Shown: positions 25,812 to 34,761 of the stretch, in pieces
How the letters are laid out: each line of letters begins with the position of its first letter
Numbering within the stretch: position 1 is the stretch's first letter
Assembly (NCBI GenBank): GCA_965248135.1
Contig: CBDFIN010000011.1
Location: forward strand, 735,158 to 799,157
Reading direction: 5' to 3'
From: SZUA-100 sp965248135
GTDB taxonomy: Bacteria > Pseudomonadota > Alphaproteobacteria > Rhizobiales > Rhizobiaceae
Length of the DNA stretch: 64,000 bases
Program-made: the position numbers and the translations under genes
The notes under the pieces: model-generated
What the model was told of the DNA's origin: nothing
What the model saw: only the letters and a program-made list of their open reading frames with translations
Databases searched by the model: none

Positions 25812-26261
25812 GAGCAATCTGCGCTCATATTGAGTCAATCCTGTTTCTCGATTGGCGAGATAGATCGGAGTTGAGGCGGGCGAAGTGCAATACCGGGCAA
25901 GCCCGGATCGACTTTGAATGTCCGCCAATCGGAAACCCCCACGGGGCGAATGTTTCCGCCCCGTCTAATCCCAACAATCCAAACCGGGAAACATCCCGGT
26001 TTGAGGGGGCGGATGTTTCCGCCCCGTCTAATCCCAACAATCCAAACCGGGAAACATCCCGGTTTGAGGGGGCGGATGTTTCCGCCCCGTCTAATCCCAA
26101 CAATCCAAACCGGGAAACATCCCGGTTGGGGAGACGGGTGTATTTGCGCCAATATCGGCGCAAAGTTTCTCGACCGTATCAGGATATGGCCATCGAAACT
26201 TCACTTGATCTAGTCATAAATTCACTCCGTCAGAATGGCTCAATATGAACGCAGGTTGCTC
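25812..26261. mobile_element. 450-bp MITE-like element with TA target duplication
   Basis: The ends are inverted repeats of about 30 bp: GAGCAATCTGCGCTCATATT at the left and the inverse of GAGCAACCTGCGTTCATATT at the right, each continuing into GAG-CA-T-CTG. The element is flanked by TA on both sides (25810-25811 and 26262-26263), the target duplication of IS630/Tc1-mariner-type elements. It has no transposase gene, so it is non-autonomous. It lies at the truncated end of the iadA remnant. Its middle is filled by three copies of a 63-bp GC-rich tandem repeat. Confidence 0.75.
25945..26139. repeat. three tandem copies of a 63-bp unit inside the MITE
   Basis: Copies begin at about 25951, 26014 and 26077 with an exact 63-base period. 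Each carries the small palindrome AACCGGGAAACATCCCGGTT and the word TGTTTCCGCCCCGTCTAATC. Because the period is a multiple of three, all frames show repeated peptides, but none looks like a protein. Too few and too GC-palindromic to be a CRISPR; there are no unique spacers. Confidence 0.88.
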
Positions 26262-26274
26262 TAGCCTGTACATC

Positions 26275-27177
26275 TCATCTCTCCACGATGGCGTAGCCTG
26301 CTTGCGACAACACGCGCACCAGTTCCTTGTGACCAATTTTTGCATATTCCAACGGTGGCGCCTTGACCGGGTCTTGCTCCGCCTCGACCACAAACCAGCC
26401 CTTATATCCGTTATCGGCCATTCGCTGGATCAGGGCTGCAAAGTCCAGCGACCCATCGCCCGGCACGGTAAAGGCGCCCTTCAATACCGCATCGAGAAAA
26501 CTTGCGCGGCGGCGATCAAGCTTGTTGATCACGTTGGCGCGAATGTCTTTTGCATGGAAATGACTGATCCTGGGGGCGTGGTTGTCGATCACGCGCAAAA
26601 CGTCGCCACCGGCAAAGCCCATATGTCCAGGATCATAGAGCAGCGGCAGCCCCTCGCCCGAATGGTTCATCAACAGATCGAGATCGCGTTCTTCTTCGAT
26701 CACCGCAGCCATGTGATGGTGATATGCAATCGGCATGCCCTGCTCAGCACACCATTCACCAAATGCGGTCAGCTTGTGGGCATAGGTGCGGATCTGATCT
26801 TCGTCGAGCCGTATTCGGGAGGCCAAAGGTGCTGTTTTATCGCCTTGTATCGATGCCGAAACTTCACCGTAAACCAAACATGGCGCATCCATTGCAATAA
26901 ACAACGCCATCTGCGGCCTAATTTGATCCTTCTCGGCCTCAATATCATTGGTCAGCAAAGTGCCAGAATACCAGCCACCACACAGACCGATATCGTGGGC
27001 CTCAAGAATGGGCCCTAATTCAAGAGGATCGCGAGGAAATTTCCCACCGGTCTCGATGCCTGTGAAACCGGCCTCTCTGGCTTCCGACAAGCAGGTCTCA
27101 AGTGTGGTCTTGCCACCCAGTTCCGGCAGATCATCGTTCGACCAGGCAATCGGCGCAATGCCGAGTTTGGCCTCCAT
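26275..27177 (-). CDS. iolE: myo-inosose-2 dehydratase IolE
   Basis: 300-residue TIM-barrel enzyme of the xylose-isomerase-like superfamily, which dehydrates 2-keto-myo-inositol. KLGIAPIAWSNDDLPELGG at the N-terminus, GFTGIETGGKFPRDP, IAYHHHMAAVIEEERDL, LLYDPGHMGFAGGD and ISHFHAKDIR are typical of IolE, with the metal-binding acid and histidine residues present. ATG 27177 follows a GGGAG site. It comes directly after the collapsed iolD relict on the same strand and opposite iolG. With iolD lost, its product cannot continue down the usual pathway unless an intact iolD exists elsewhere. Confidence 0.88.
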   Translation of the reverse strand: MEAKLGIAPIAWSNDDLPELGGKTTLETCLSEAREAGFTGIETGGKFPRDPLELGPILEAHDIGLCGGWYSGTLLTNDIEAEKDQIRPQMALFIAMDAPCLVYGEVSASIQGDKTAPLASRIRLDEDQIRTYAHKLTAFGEWCAEQGMPIAYHHHMAAVIEEERDLDLLMNHSGEGLPLLYDPGHMGFAGGDVLRVIDNHAPRISHFHAKDIRANVINKLDRRRASFLDAVLKGAFTVPGDGSLDFAALIQRMADNGYKGWFVVEAEQDPVKAPPLEYAKIGHKELVRVLSQAGYAIVER

Positions 27178-27183
27178 ATTCAA

Positions 27184-27455
27184 ACTCCCGTTACCGATAT
27201 GGTCGGATTTCCGAAATGTTCAACCTGCTGCAGCACCGGATCGGGACGCCGATTGGCAAATACGTCACCAAAAAGCAATAATGCAGGCAGTCTATTGCCA
27301 TGCCCGAAGATACCAAAAATACCGGCAAACAAAGGGACTTGCTCACCATCAATAATCGTGAATTGGTTGCACTGATGGCGCACCAGCGCCTGTGCCATTG
27401 TCAATCGTCGAGTACCTTCGGCTATTGTCAAGCTCCCATAGCAATGCAGTTTCAA
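27184..27455 (-). pseudogene. iolD: internally deleted iolD relict (trihydroxycyclohexanedione hydrolase)
   Basis: The minus-strand frame reads RRLTMAQALVRHQCNQFTII, then DGEQVPLFAGIFGIFGHGN, which is the N-terminus of the thiamine-diphosphate enzyme IolD. It jumps directly to RLPALLLFGDVFANRRPDP and VLQQVEHFGNPTISV, which in IolD lies roughly 100 residues further on, and then stops. The rest of the roughly 600-residue protein is gone. The frame is still open across the deletion (about 90 codons). It sits just upstream of iolE, the normal operon position. Recognition rests on remembered IolD motifs. Confidence 0.78.
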
Positions 27456-27533
27456 CTATTTTTTAGTAATTATTGACAAAATGCATTGATTGCAATGACT
27501 ATTGAAAAACCAGAAGATTAGGAAGTTTGCCGC

Positions 27534-28541
27534 ATGATCCGAATTGCAGTACTAGGCTGTGGCCGCATTGGTCGTATGCATGCCAACAACATCTCGAACC
27601 ACCGTGATGCCGAGTTGGCGACGGTGTTCGACCTTCATATGCCGTCCGCAAACGACGTGGCATCCAGTCACAACATTCAAGCAGCCGATACCGCTGAAGA
27701 AATTTTTGCCTCAGATAGTATCGATGCAATATTGATCGCCACGGCCACACCTACTCACGCCGACTATGTAGAGATGGCGGTTGCAGCCAATAAACCGGTT
27801 CTTTGTGAAAAACCCATCGACTTGAGCCTTGACCGGGTTAATCAATGTGCAGAACGCATCAAAGGCAGCAATGTTGCCATCCAGCTGGGCTTCAACCGTC
27901 GCTTTGATCCCGGCCACAAGCACGCAAGAGATGTTGCGCACTCGGGCGAGATTGGCGATCTGCACCAGGTTATCATCACATCACGTGACCCGGAAATGCC
28001 GCCTCGCAGCTACTACGAGGAGGCTGGCGGTTTTCTTCGAGACATGACCATCCACGATTTCGATTTGGCCCGGTACATGCTTGGTGACGAGCCCGTCGAA
28101 GTGATGGCCATGGCCGGGGGCATGATCGACCCTGAATTGATGAACGAGCTCAATGATCATGACACAGCGATGATTGTCATGCGGACAGCCGATGGCAAGC
28201 AATGCCATATTAATAATTCACGGACCGCGGTCTATGGCTATGATCAGCGGGTTGAGTTGCTTGGAACCGGGGGAATGGTTCTAAGCGACAACCGGCGAAA
28301 TAATGAAGTGAAGCATTATTCAGCCACTGCGACAGAAGTCGCCTCGGCCTATCAGTTTTTTTTCATTGAGCGGTATGCGGAAGCGTTTATTGCCGAATTG
28401 TCGTCCTTCATCAGCGCTGTTGAGAGCGGGACTTCAGTTGAAGTCGGGTTTGAGGATGGCCGGCGCGCATTGTTGCTGGCGGAAGCGGCTTACAGATCTA
28501 TTGCCGAAAGCCGGACTGTGCGTGTGGACGAACTCGAATGA
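27534..28541 (+). CDS. iolG: myo-inositol 2-dehydrogenase IolG-type oxidoreductase
   Basis: 335-residue Gfo/Idh/MocA enzyme. The Rossmann start is IRIAVLGCGRIGRMHANNI, VLCEKPIDLSLDRV carries the family lysine, and QLGFNRRFDPGHKHA with FLRDMTIHDFDLARYML carries the catalytic His/Asp region of inositol dehydrogenases. TTAGGAAG precedes the ATG. It is divergent from the iolD relict/iolE pair and followed after 102 bases by another oxidoreductase. It probably oxidises myo-inositol or a related cyclitol to the 2-keto form that IolE dehydrates. Confidence 0.85.
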   Translation: MIRIAVLGCGRIGRMHANNISNHRDAELATVFDLHMPSANDVASSHNIQAADTAEEIFASDSIDAILIATATPTHADYVEMAVAANKPVLCEKPIDLSLDRVNQCAERIKGSNVAIQLGFNRRFDPGHKHARDVAHSGEIGDLHQVIITSRDPEMPPRSYYEEAGGFLRDMTIHDFDLARYMLGDEPVEVMAMAGGMIDPELMNELNDHDTAMIVMRTADGKQCHINNSRTAVYGYDQRVELLGTGGMVLSDNRRNNEVKHYSATATEVASAYQFFFIERYAEAFIAELSSFISAVESGTSVEVGFEDGRRALLLAEAAYRSIAESRTVRVDELE

Positions 28542-28643
28542 GCCTTTGCGCAATATATGGCCTCGTCATCGATCGCCGTTGGTGTGAAGCCGACTGTGGC
28601 GAAAGACTTAAGCCCGCAGCTGTGGTAAATGGAGTGCTTGGTG

Positions 28644-29783
28644 ATGCCAAGTAAACCAAAACTGAGTATTGGTCTTATCGGCTCCGGTTTCATGGGCAAA
28701 ACCCATGTGTTTGGTTTCGCAACCGCAGAGCGTGTTTTTGATCTCCCATATCAGCTGGAATTTACCTGCCTGGCAGATGCAACGCCAGAATTGGCCGAGG
28801 CCGCCCGGCGTGACTTCGGCTTTTTGTCATCAACATCCGACTGGCGGCAGCTTGTCGATAATCCGCACATTGATATGGTCGATATCACCGCGCCCAACGC
28901 CCTGCACAAAGAGATGGCATTGGCAGCGATTGCCGCCGGTAAGCATGTCTATTGTGAAAAGCCGCTGGCTCCATTGGCCATAGATGCGGTGGAAATGACG
29001 ATGGCGGCCCGAAACAAAAAGGTGACAACCCAGGTCGGATTTAATTATCTATGCAACCCGATGTTGATCCTGGCCCGCGATCTTGTCGTCTCCGGGGAAC
29101 TGGGAGAAATCCGCAGCTATCGCGGCATCCACGCGGAAGACTATATGGCGTCTAAAAACTCTCCCTGCACCTGGCGTCACGATCCCGTTGGTGGCGGCGT
29201 GCTGGCTGATCTTGGCAGTCATGCGCTGGCCACCGCAGAGTTTTTGATGGGCCCCATTGAACGGGTGTTAGGCGATTGTGTCACCGCCATTGATGAGCGA
29301 CCCTTTGGACCAGACAGGCGCAGGATCGAAGTCGACGACATCGCCCGCGCCTTCCTGCGATTTGCCAGTGGTGCCAGCGGCTCGATTGAAGCAAACTGGA
29401 TCGCCCAGGGCCGCAAGATGCAGCATGACTTTGAGGTTTCGGGCTCTAAAGGAGCCTTGCGCTTAACTTGCGAGCGGATCAATGAGCTGCAGCTTTACAC
29501 CGATGACGGTGGACGAACTTCAGGTTTTAGAACTATTTACGCCGGGCCCGAGCACCCCCCATACGAGCGTTTTTGCGTCGCTCCAGGCCATCAGCTTGGC
29601 TTTAATGACCTCAAGGCAATCGAAATAAACGGGTTCCTGAACGCCATCGCGGGCCATCAGCCAGAACCATTCGGCTTCGAGGCCGGCGCGCGCATCCAGA
29701 CCCTCGTCGAAACTATCCAGCATTCTGCAAAAGCAACTGAGTGGCGCAAAATTCCGGACATGAAAGCAGTTGCACAACCGTAG
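28644..29783 (+). CDS. Gfo/Idh/MocA-family oxidoreductase
   Basis: 379-residue dehydrogenase-like protein. SIGLIGSGFMGKTHVFGF is the nucleotide-binding loop, HVYCEKPLAPLAIDAVEM the EKP motif, and GGGVLADLGSHALATAEFLM the catalytic segment. ATG 28644 is preferred because GGAG lies nine bases upstream; an in-frame ATG at 28629 would add five residues. It follows iolG in the same direction and may act on the same cyclitol or its epimer (for example as a scyllo- or chiro-inositol dehydrogenase), but the substrate cannot be read from sequence. Confidence 0.87.
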   Translation: MPSKPKLSIGLIGSGFMGKTHVFGFATAERVFDLPYQLEFTCLADATPELAEAARRDFGFLSSTSDWRQLVDNPHIDMVDITAPNALHKEMALAAIAAGKHVYCEKPLAPLAIDAVEMTMAARNKKVTTQVGFNYLCNPMLILARDLVVSGELGEIRSYRGIHAEDYMASKNSPCTWRHDPVGGGVLADLGSHALATAEFLMGPIERVLGDCVTAIDERPFGPDRRRIEVDDIARAFLRFASGASGSIEANWIAQGRKMQHDFEVSGSKGALRLTCERINELQLYTDDGGRTSGFRTIYAGPEHPPYERFCVAPGHQLGFNDLKAIEINGFLNAIAGHQPEPFGFEAGARIQTLVETIQHSAKATEWRKIPDMKAVAQP

Positions 29784-29856
29784 CAGCACGCATAAACTTG
29801 CTGGAATTGACAAATATATAGCCTGAGCATCACAATTTGATTCAGTCTGTAGTCTA

Positions 29857-29965
29857 TTCGCTCACGGCTGTTACGGGCTGCGCCCGGGCCTCCGCTGGGG
29901 CGGCGCATCAGCGCCGGTCGCTCTACGCTCCTGATAGCATGGTCATTTTAAAATGATCATGCTAT
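29857..29965. repeat. dispersed GC-rich palindromic element, copy A
   Basis: The 255-base gap between the oxidoreductase and ribokinase genes holds an element starting TTCGCTCACGG, with GGGCCTCCGC, GCGCCGGTCG and CTCCTGATAGC blocks. It ends in a perfect AT-rich hairpin (29934-29965, arms ATAGCAT / ATGCTAT). The same block order recurs at 42454-42603 with a different terminal hairpin. Looks like a dispersed chromosomal repeat of this genome. The remaining bases of the gap show nothing. Confidence 0.65.
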
Positions 29966-30038
29966 TCTCAAAGCGCGCAACAAAATTGTATTTCAGGGAT
30001 CAGGGCAATCTCACTGTGCGTACTATCCCGATCACCGT

Positions 30039-30986
30039 TTACTCGTTTAATTTTCCGTTATTGTTCGACATCAGCGCCATAACCTCGTCAAGCGATGGCA
30101 TCGACTTCGCTGTTCCCGGCCGGGTGACGGATATCGCGGCGGTGGCGCAACCGAATTTAACCGCTTCCAGCGCATCCATTCCCTGGGCAATACCGACAGC
30201 AAACCCGCCATTGAAGGCATCTCCTGCACCGGTGGTTTCGACCACGGCTCCGGCATCAAATGCCATAACGTGTTCGGATCGCTCGCCGGTGTGCAGCAAT
30301 GCCCCTTGCTCTCCAAGGGTAATAATGGCGGCTCCACAACCCCTGGCAACTAGCGCATCGGCGGCATTGCGGGCGTCGTTCGGTGTTTCGACTTTCATGC
30401 CTGTCAGTTCCCCCGTCTCGGTTTCATTGGGGGTGATGTAATCACAAAGTGCAAATACCGCATCATCAAGTGGCGCTGCTGGTGCCGGGTTGAGGATCGT
30501 TGCAACACCCGACTGCCGGGCGATTTCCAGCGCATGACAGGCGGCGATAATCGGTTGCTCGAGCTGTGTGATGAAAACGGCGGATGACCGGATCAGTGCA
30601 GCATTGGCATCAATATCGGCAACGGCGATGTCGCCGGCTGCACCGGGGCAAACGATGATCGCATTATCGCCCGTTGCCTCTTCAATAAACACATAAGCTG
30701 CCCCGGTATAACTTTCCGGATCTTTAATGGCGACATTTTTGACACCCGCATCGGCCCATATATCGAGCGCCATATCGGCGAAATTGTCGTCGCCCAGCCT
30801 GGTGATAATCGAAACATCGCCGCCAAGCTTGGCCGCAGCAACAGCCTGATTGGAGCCTTTGCCGCCAGGACCAAGAGCAAATGAATTTCCCAAGATTGTC
30901 TCGCCCATCCGCGGTGCCCGCTCGGCCCGATAGGCGGTATCGGCGACAAACACCCCAAGTACGGTAATTAATTGTGACTTGCCCAT
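30039..30986 (-). CDS. rbsK: ribokinase-type PfkB sugar kinase
   Basis: 315-residue PfkB-family kinase. ALGPGGKGSNQAVAAAKLGG is the first family signature, and the C-terminal VVETTGAGDAFNGGFAVGI carries the catalytic aspartate and anion hole. GETILGNSF and DAGVKNVAIKD fit ribokinase. It is preceded on the same strand by the mutarotase gene (8-base gap), the usual rbsK-rbsD pairing. It phosphorylates ribose or a related sugar after import. The neighbourhood also has L-fucose-like genes, so a broader pentose or deoxyhexose role is possible. Confidence 0.88.
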   Translation of the reverse strand: MGKSQLITVLGVFVADTAYRAERAPRMGETILGNSFALGPGGKGSNQAVAAAKLGGDVSIITRLGDDNFADMALDIWADAGVKNVAIKDPESYTGAAYVFIEEATGDNAIIVCPGAAGDIAVADIDANAALIRSSAVFITQLEQPIIAACHALEIARQSGVATILNPAPAAPLDDAVFALCDYITPNETETGELTGMKVETPNDARNAADALVARGCGAAIITLGEQGALLHTGERSEHVMAFDAGAVVETTGAGDAFNGGFAVGIAQGMDALEAVKFGCATAAISVTRPGTAKSMPSLDEVMALMSNNNGKLNE

Positions 30987-30994
30987 GCGGTCTC

Positions 30995-31447
30995 CTACGC
31001 TTCTTCCGGTGGAATGACGCCCTTACGGAAGGCAAAACAGCCATAGAACCGGCGCTCATGGGTCTGGATTACGGCGTAGGCTGATTTCGCCCGCTCATAA
31101 AAGGCATAACGTTCAACCCCGATCATCTTCAACGGTTCACCATTGGCTTTATCCACCACAGCCTGCACTTCCAGTTGAACCGGCGTGACCTCATCCGGCG
31201 CTCCGACGATTTCCATTCGCGCCGCAGCGTCGTCGACAAATGTATCGAGCGGGTAAACCGATAGCACTGCTTCTGCCACTTCCGCAGCGGATCGGTCGAT
31301 ACGCAACAGATCGCCATAAACGGTCTGTGCGGCAACCGAGTCACTGGGGAAATTGGTATCAGCGATAATCAGATCATCGCCATGTCCCATGGCGCGCAAG
31401 ACCTGTAATACATCTGCGTTTAATAACGGATTGATCCCCTTTAACAT
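30995..31447 (-). CDS. RbsD/FucU-family sugar mutarotase
   Basis: 150-residue protein that interconverts anomers or ring forms of ribose or L-fucose. MLKGINPLLNADVLQVL, MGHGDDLIIADTNFPSDS and the C-terminal ERYAFYERAKSAYAVIQT follow the family, with the MGHGD histidine and the downstream Tyr/Lys residues present. ATG 31447 has AGGAGAAAAGAC in front; a longer upstream frame has no such site. Length and sequence resemble FucU more than RbsD. It is co-transcribed with the ribokinase. Confidence 0.86.
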   Translation of the reverse strand: MLKGINPLLNADVLQVLRAMGHGDDLIIADTNFPSDSVAAQTVYGDLLRIDRSAAEVAEAVLSVYPLDTFVDDAAARMEIVGAPDEVTPVQLEVQAVVDKANGEPLKMIGVERYAFYERAKSAYAVIQTHERRFYGCFAFRKGVIPPEEA

Positions 31448-31632
31448 GTCTTTTCTCCTGTTCGGATAACTTTGGCTTTGCACATCGCAAGCACTGTTTT
31501 AAAATAATTTGCATTCCGCTGCATAGAGCTTGCGCTAATCCCTGTCTTAAGCCTCCGATGACGGTCGCCTAACATTGCGAAACCGGTGTCTGCACTCGCT
31601 CAAAATAATGGCCGCTCTGCAAATGTTTATCA

Positions 31633-32700
31633 TCATCCAGTCTCGATCCGTGCCCCGGTGTTGGGATCAAACAGATGAATGGCATCTTTTTGCGGCGCGA
31701 GATTGATCTGCTGATCGGGCCTGAAATCGTGTCGCTCATGAAAAACCACGACAATTTCCTCTGCGCCAGAACGCAAAAAAACCAGGGTTTCCGACCCGGT
31801 AGGTTCAATCACCGATATGGTCGCCGATATGCCCGTTTCTGCCATGTCAAAATTTTCCGGACGAATACCGAGGATCAGCCCCGCCCCATCGTCGACCAGC
31901 GGGATTTGCGTCAATGCCAGCCGTTCACCGCTTTGAGCCACAAACTCATTTTCCTGCCTGCTATAGGTACCGTTTATCAAATTCATCGAAGGCGAGCCAA
32001 TAAAAGTAGCGACGAACAGGTTTTGAGGATGATCATAGAGTTCAAGCGGTGTGCCGATCTGCTCTACATTGCCATCATTGAGAACCACGATCTTGTCGGC
32101 CATGGTCATCGCTTCGACCTGATCATGGGTGACAAAAATCGTTGTGGTTTTCAGTCTTTGGTGTAACTCTTTGATTTCTTTGCGCATCTGCACACGCAAT
32201 TTGGCGTCCAAATTAGACAGCGGTTCATCGAACAAAAATACCTGCGGGTCTCTGACGATCGCCCTGCCCATCGCCACACGCTGACGCTGGCCACCCGACA
32301 GTTGCCGGGGATAGCGTTTCAGATAGGGCGTGAGGCCGAGGATCTCGGCCGCGGCGTCCAACCGCTCTTTGACAATTTTCGGGTCGATCTTGCGCAGCTT
32401 GAGCGCGAATGCCATGTTGTCGGCTACCGTTTTGTGGGGATAAAGCGCATAGCTTTGAAACACCATGGCGATATCGCGGTCTTTCGGCGGAACATTGTTG
32501 ACTACCCGCTCACCAATGGCAATTGTGCCTTCAGTGATGCTTTCAAGTCCGGCGGTCATTCGCAACAGGGTGGATTTTCCACAACCGGACGGTCCGACCA
32601 GCACAACAAACTCGCCGTCTGCAATGTTGATATCGATACCGTGAAGAACCTCGACATCGCCATAGGATTTTCGAGCATTGGATACTGTTACTTCGGCCAT
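31633..32700 (-). CDS. sugar ABC transporter ATP-binding protein
   Basis: 355-residue MalK/UgpC-type ATPase. Walker A GPSGCGKSTLLRM, signature LSGGQRQRVAMGRAIV, Walker B VFLFDEPLSNLDAKL and the switch FVTHDQVEAMTM are intact, with a C-terminal TOBE domain (ILGIRPENFDMAETGI). It is divergent from the binding protein and permease genes at 32974-36791 and upstream of the mutarotase-ribokinase pair. It probably powers that importer. The 185-base gap after it (31448-31632) shows no gene. Confidence 0.92.
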   Translation of the reverse strand: MAEVTVSNARKSYGDVEVLHGIDINIADGEFVVLVGPSGCGKSTLLRMTAGLESITEGTIAIGERVVNNVPPKDRDIAMVFQSYALYPHKTVADNMAFALKLRKIDPKIVKERLDAAAEILGLTPYLKRYPRQLSGGQRQRVAMGRAIVRDPQVFLFDEPLSNLDAKLRVQMRKEIKELHQRLKTTTIFVTHDQVEAMTMADKIVVLNDGNVEQIGTPLELYDHPQNLFVATFIGSPSMNLINGTYSRQENEFVAQSGERLALTQIPLVDDGAGLILGIRPENFDMAETGISATISVIEPTGSETLVFLRSGAEEIVVVFHERHDFRPDQQINLAPQKDAIHLFDPNTGARIETG

Positions 32701-32973
32701 ACATGGTCCAGAATTATCGCCTAAGCAATTTAGACTATCGAATTATCGCCGCCTGTCTAGCTCTCTGCAGCAAAACAAATTGAACTGGTTGACTCGCAAG
32801 ATTTTTCAAACCTAAAGTGTACGCCTCTCTCGCAGGGTAAATGGAAGAGAGCATAGCTGGTGCTGTCTTGTGCGCCGACTATAAGAAACTAAAAATTGTT
32901 GCGCCGACCAGCGGGCAATCGCAATAGGGTTGCCATCATCGAGCCCGCTCAATCCAAACGGAGGCAGATTATC
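32701..32973. promoter_or_regulatory. divergent promoter region of the second sugar ABC locus
   Basis: 273 bases separate the divergent ATPase and binding-protein genes. The word GAATTATCGCC occurs twice (about 32711 and 32738), 27 bases apart, and could be a regulator site. TTGACT at about 32788 is a possible -35 element without a convincing -10. No coding potential seen. No regulator gene for this locus lies in the window. Confidence 0.35.
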
Positions 32974-34650
32974 ATGAAAGTTCACATCCATAAGAATCTT
33001 ATGGCCAAACATGCCAGCCGGCGTGACATGCTCAAGGGCACCGCTGCGGCTGTTGCCGCACTTGGTTCATCAACCATGCTTGCGGGCATGCCAACAAAAG
33101 CCCACGCCGATAGTCATGGCGGAGTGCGTGCTGCAATTCTTAAAATCCCGGGCGTCGGTGCCGGCTCACCAACCGATGCTGACTGGCAAAAGGTCGGCGA
33201 AATGTGCCTTGGCGCAACCAGGGCCAATGTCAGGGAGGGCGAGTTTGCCGGTATTGAACTGACCTTCATGGGGCTGAACAACCAGAATCTGCATAACTTC
33301 CTGTTCCGCGGATTCCTGAAACCGTGGGAAGCCTATACCGGAGCCAAGATCGAATGGATCGACCTTGCCCAGGCCGACTATAATGCTCGTCTGCAGCAAG
33401 CTATTGCGACCGGAACCGTAGATTTCGATATAGCTGAAATGGGTGCGCCGTTTGAAGGCGATGTTTGCGGCAAGGGCCTTGCCTCTGAAATGCCGGACTG
33501 GGTAAAAGCCCAAATTGATATGGACGACTATGTCGGCTACCTGAAGGCTCCGGTTGGCACCTGGGCCGGCAAAACCTATCGTATTTCGATAGACGGTGAT
33601 TGTCATAACTTTAACTATCGTACTGATTATTATGACAATGCAGACTTTGCCAAAGCATGGAAGGATGCCGGCAATTCATCTGAATGGGCGCCCCCGAAAA
33701 CCTGGCAGGAGGTTCAGGCTCACACTCTATTCCTGAAAGGCAAGAAGGATCCGCTGACCGGGCTGGATGCCCATGGTTATCTGGATCCGATGAAGGGTTG
33801 GGGTGGTTTTGCCTTCTATTTCCTAGGTTCGCGGGCAACCGCCTATGCCAAGCACCCGAACGATCCTGCATGGTTGTTTGATCCTGATACAATGAAACCA
33901 CGGGTAAACAACGCCGCCTGGGTGCGGGCCATTCAGGATGTGCTTGATGTTCAGGACGCCCAGCCTGCCGATCAGATAAACGCCGACCCCGGCACCACGG
34001 CATTCCAGCAATTTCTCGCCGGAACCGGATCCATGGTCTCCTGGTGGGGTGATGTTGGTTCAAGCGCCAAAACGTCCGACACCTCTGTGGTGGGTGATGT
34101 CACCGGCTTTTCGATATTGCCAGGTTCGGATGATGTTTGGAACCACGGTGAAGGCAAATGGGAAACACTTTCCAGTGGCCCGAACTATGCGCCAAACATG
34201 GCCTATATCGGTTGGGGCGTCTATGTGATGGCCCGCGTCGACAGCGACGACAAGAAAAAGCGGGCCGCATGGTCTGCTGCGGCCCATCTGGGTGGCAAGG
34301 ATCTGTCGCTTTGGTGTTCGGCCTATCCGTCCGGCTTCCAGCCCTATCGCCAGTCGCACTTCAACATCGCAGAATGGGTTGGCGCTGGCTACGATGAGGC
34401 CTTTATTAATGACTATCTGTCGTCGGAGGCCGATTCCTACAACCACCCGAATGCGGCAATCGAACCGCGCATTCCGGGTATCTTCCAGTACTATTCCGTT
34501 GCAGAGGACGAGTTGGCGAAAATTTATGCCGGCCAGTACGGTTCTGCTCAGGAAGGCGCCGATGCAATCGCGGCGGCCTGGGAGAAGATTACCGACCAGA
34601 TCGGGCGAGAAAGCCAGATTGCGCTCTACAAAGCGAGCCTCGGAATCTGA
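32974..34650 (+). CDS. ABC transporter sugar-binding protein with Tat signal
   Basis: 558-residue solute-binding protein, long for the family. The N-terminus MKVHIHKNLMAKHASRRDM is followed by LKGTAAAVAALGSSTMLAG; SRRDMLKG is a twin-arginine signal, with cleavage likely near KAHA. The mature part has FRGFLKPWEAYTGAKIEWID, NARLQQAIATGTVDFDIAEM, and YRISIDGDCHNFNYRTDY. ATG 32974 is chosen for its GGAGGCAG ribosome-binding site. It is followed by two permease genes after a hairpin. Export in folded form suggests early ligand or cofactor binding. The sugar is unknown. Confidence 0.9.
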   Translation: MKVHIHKNLMAKHASRRDMLKGTAAAVAALGSSTMLAGMPTKAHADSHGGVRAAILKIPGVGAGSPTDADWQKVGEMCLGATRANVREGEFAGIELTFMGLNNQNLHNFLFRGFLKPWEAYTGAKIEWIDLAQADYNARLQQAIATGTVDFDIAEMGAPFEGDVCGKGLASEMPDWVKAQIDMDDYVGYLKAPVGTWAGKTYRISIDGDCHNFNYRTDYYDNADFAKAWKDAGNSSEWAPPKTWQEVQAHTLFLKGKKDPLTGLDAHGYLDPMKGWGGFAFYFLGSRATAYAKHPNDPAWLFDPDTMKPRVNNAAWVRAIQDVLDVQDAQPADQINADPGTTAFQQFLAGTGSMVSWWGDVGSSAKTSDTSVVGDVTGFSILPGSDDVWNHGEGKWETLSSGPNYAPNMAYIGWGVYVMARVDSDDKKKRAAWSAAAHLGGKDLSLWCSAYPSGFQPYRQSHFNIAEWVGAGYDEAFINDYLSSEADSYNHPNAAIEPRIPGIFQYYSVAEDELAKIYAGQYGSAQEGADAIAAAWEKITDQIGRESQIALYKASLGI

Positions 34651-34670
34651 TTGTTGTTGAAGTAACAATT

Positions 34671-34697
34671 GGCCGGATCTTGATTCAGGGTCCGGCC
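34671..34697 (+). promoter_or_regulatory. intercistronic hairpin after binding-protein gene
   Basis: GGCCGGA and TCCGGCC form a perfect 7-bp stem followed by ATTTTC, between the binding-protein and permease genes. It probably stabilises or partly terminates the transcript so that the binding protein is made in excess, as at 11491 in the first ABC operon. Confidence 0.7.
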
Positions 34698-34761
34698 ATT
34701 TTCCCGCCGAAGGCAGTCAATTCACCCGTGAAAAAGTGAACTTGGAGCAATAACGACCGGC

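Noticed and set aside
25945..26139. Regular 63-bp repeats as a possible CRISPR array
   Set aside because: The full 63 bases repeat without unique spacers, only three copies are present, and no cas gene is near.
27180..27455. The 90-codon frame as a new small gene
   Set aside because: Its two halves match separated parts of IolD, so it is better explained as a deletion relict.
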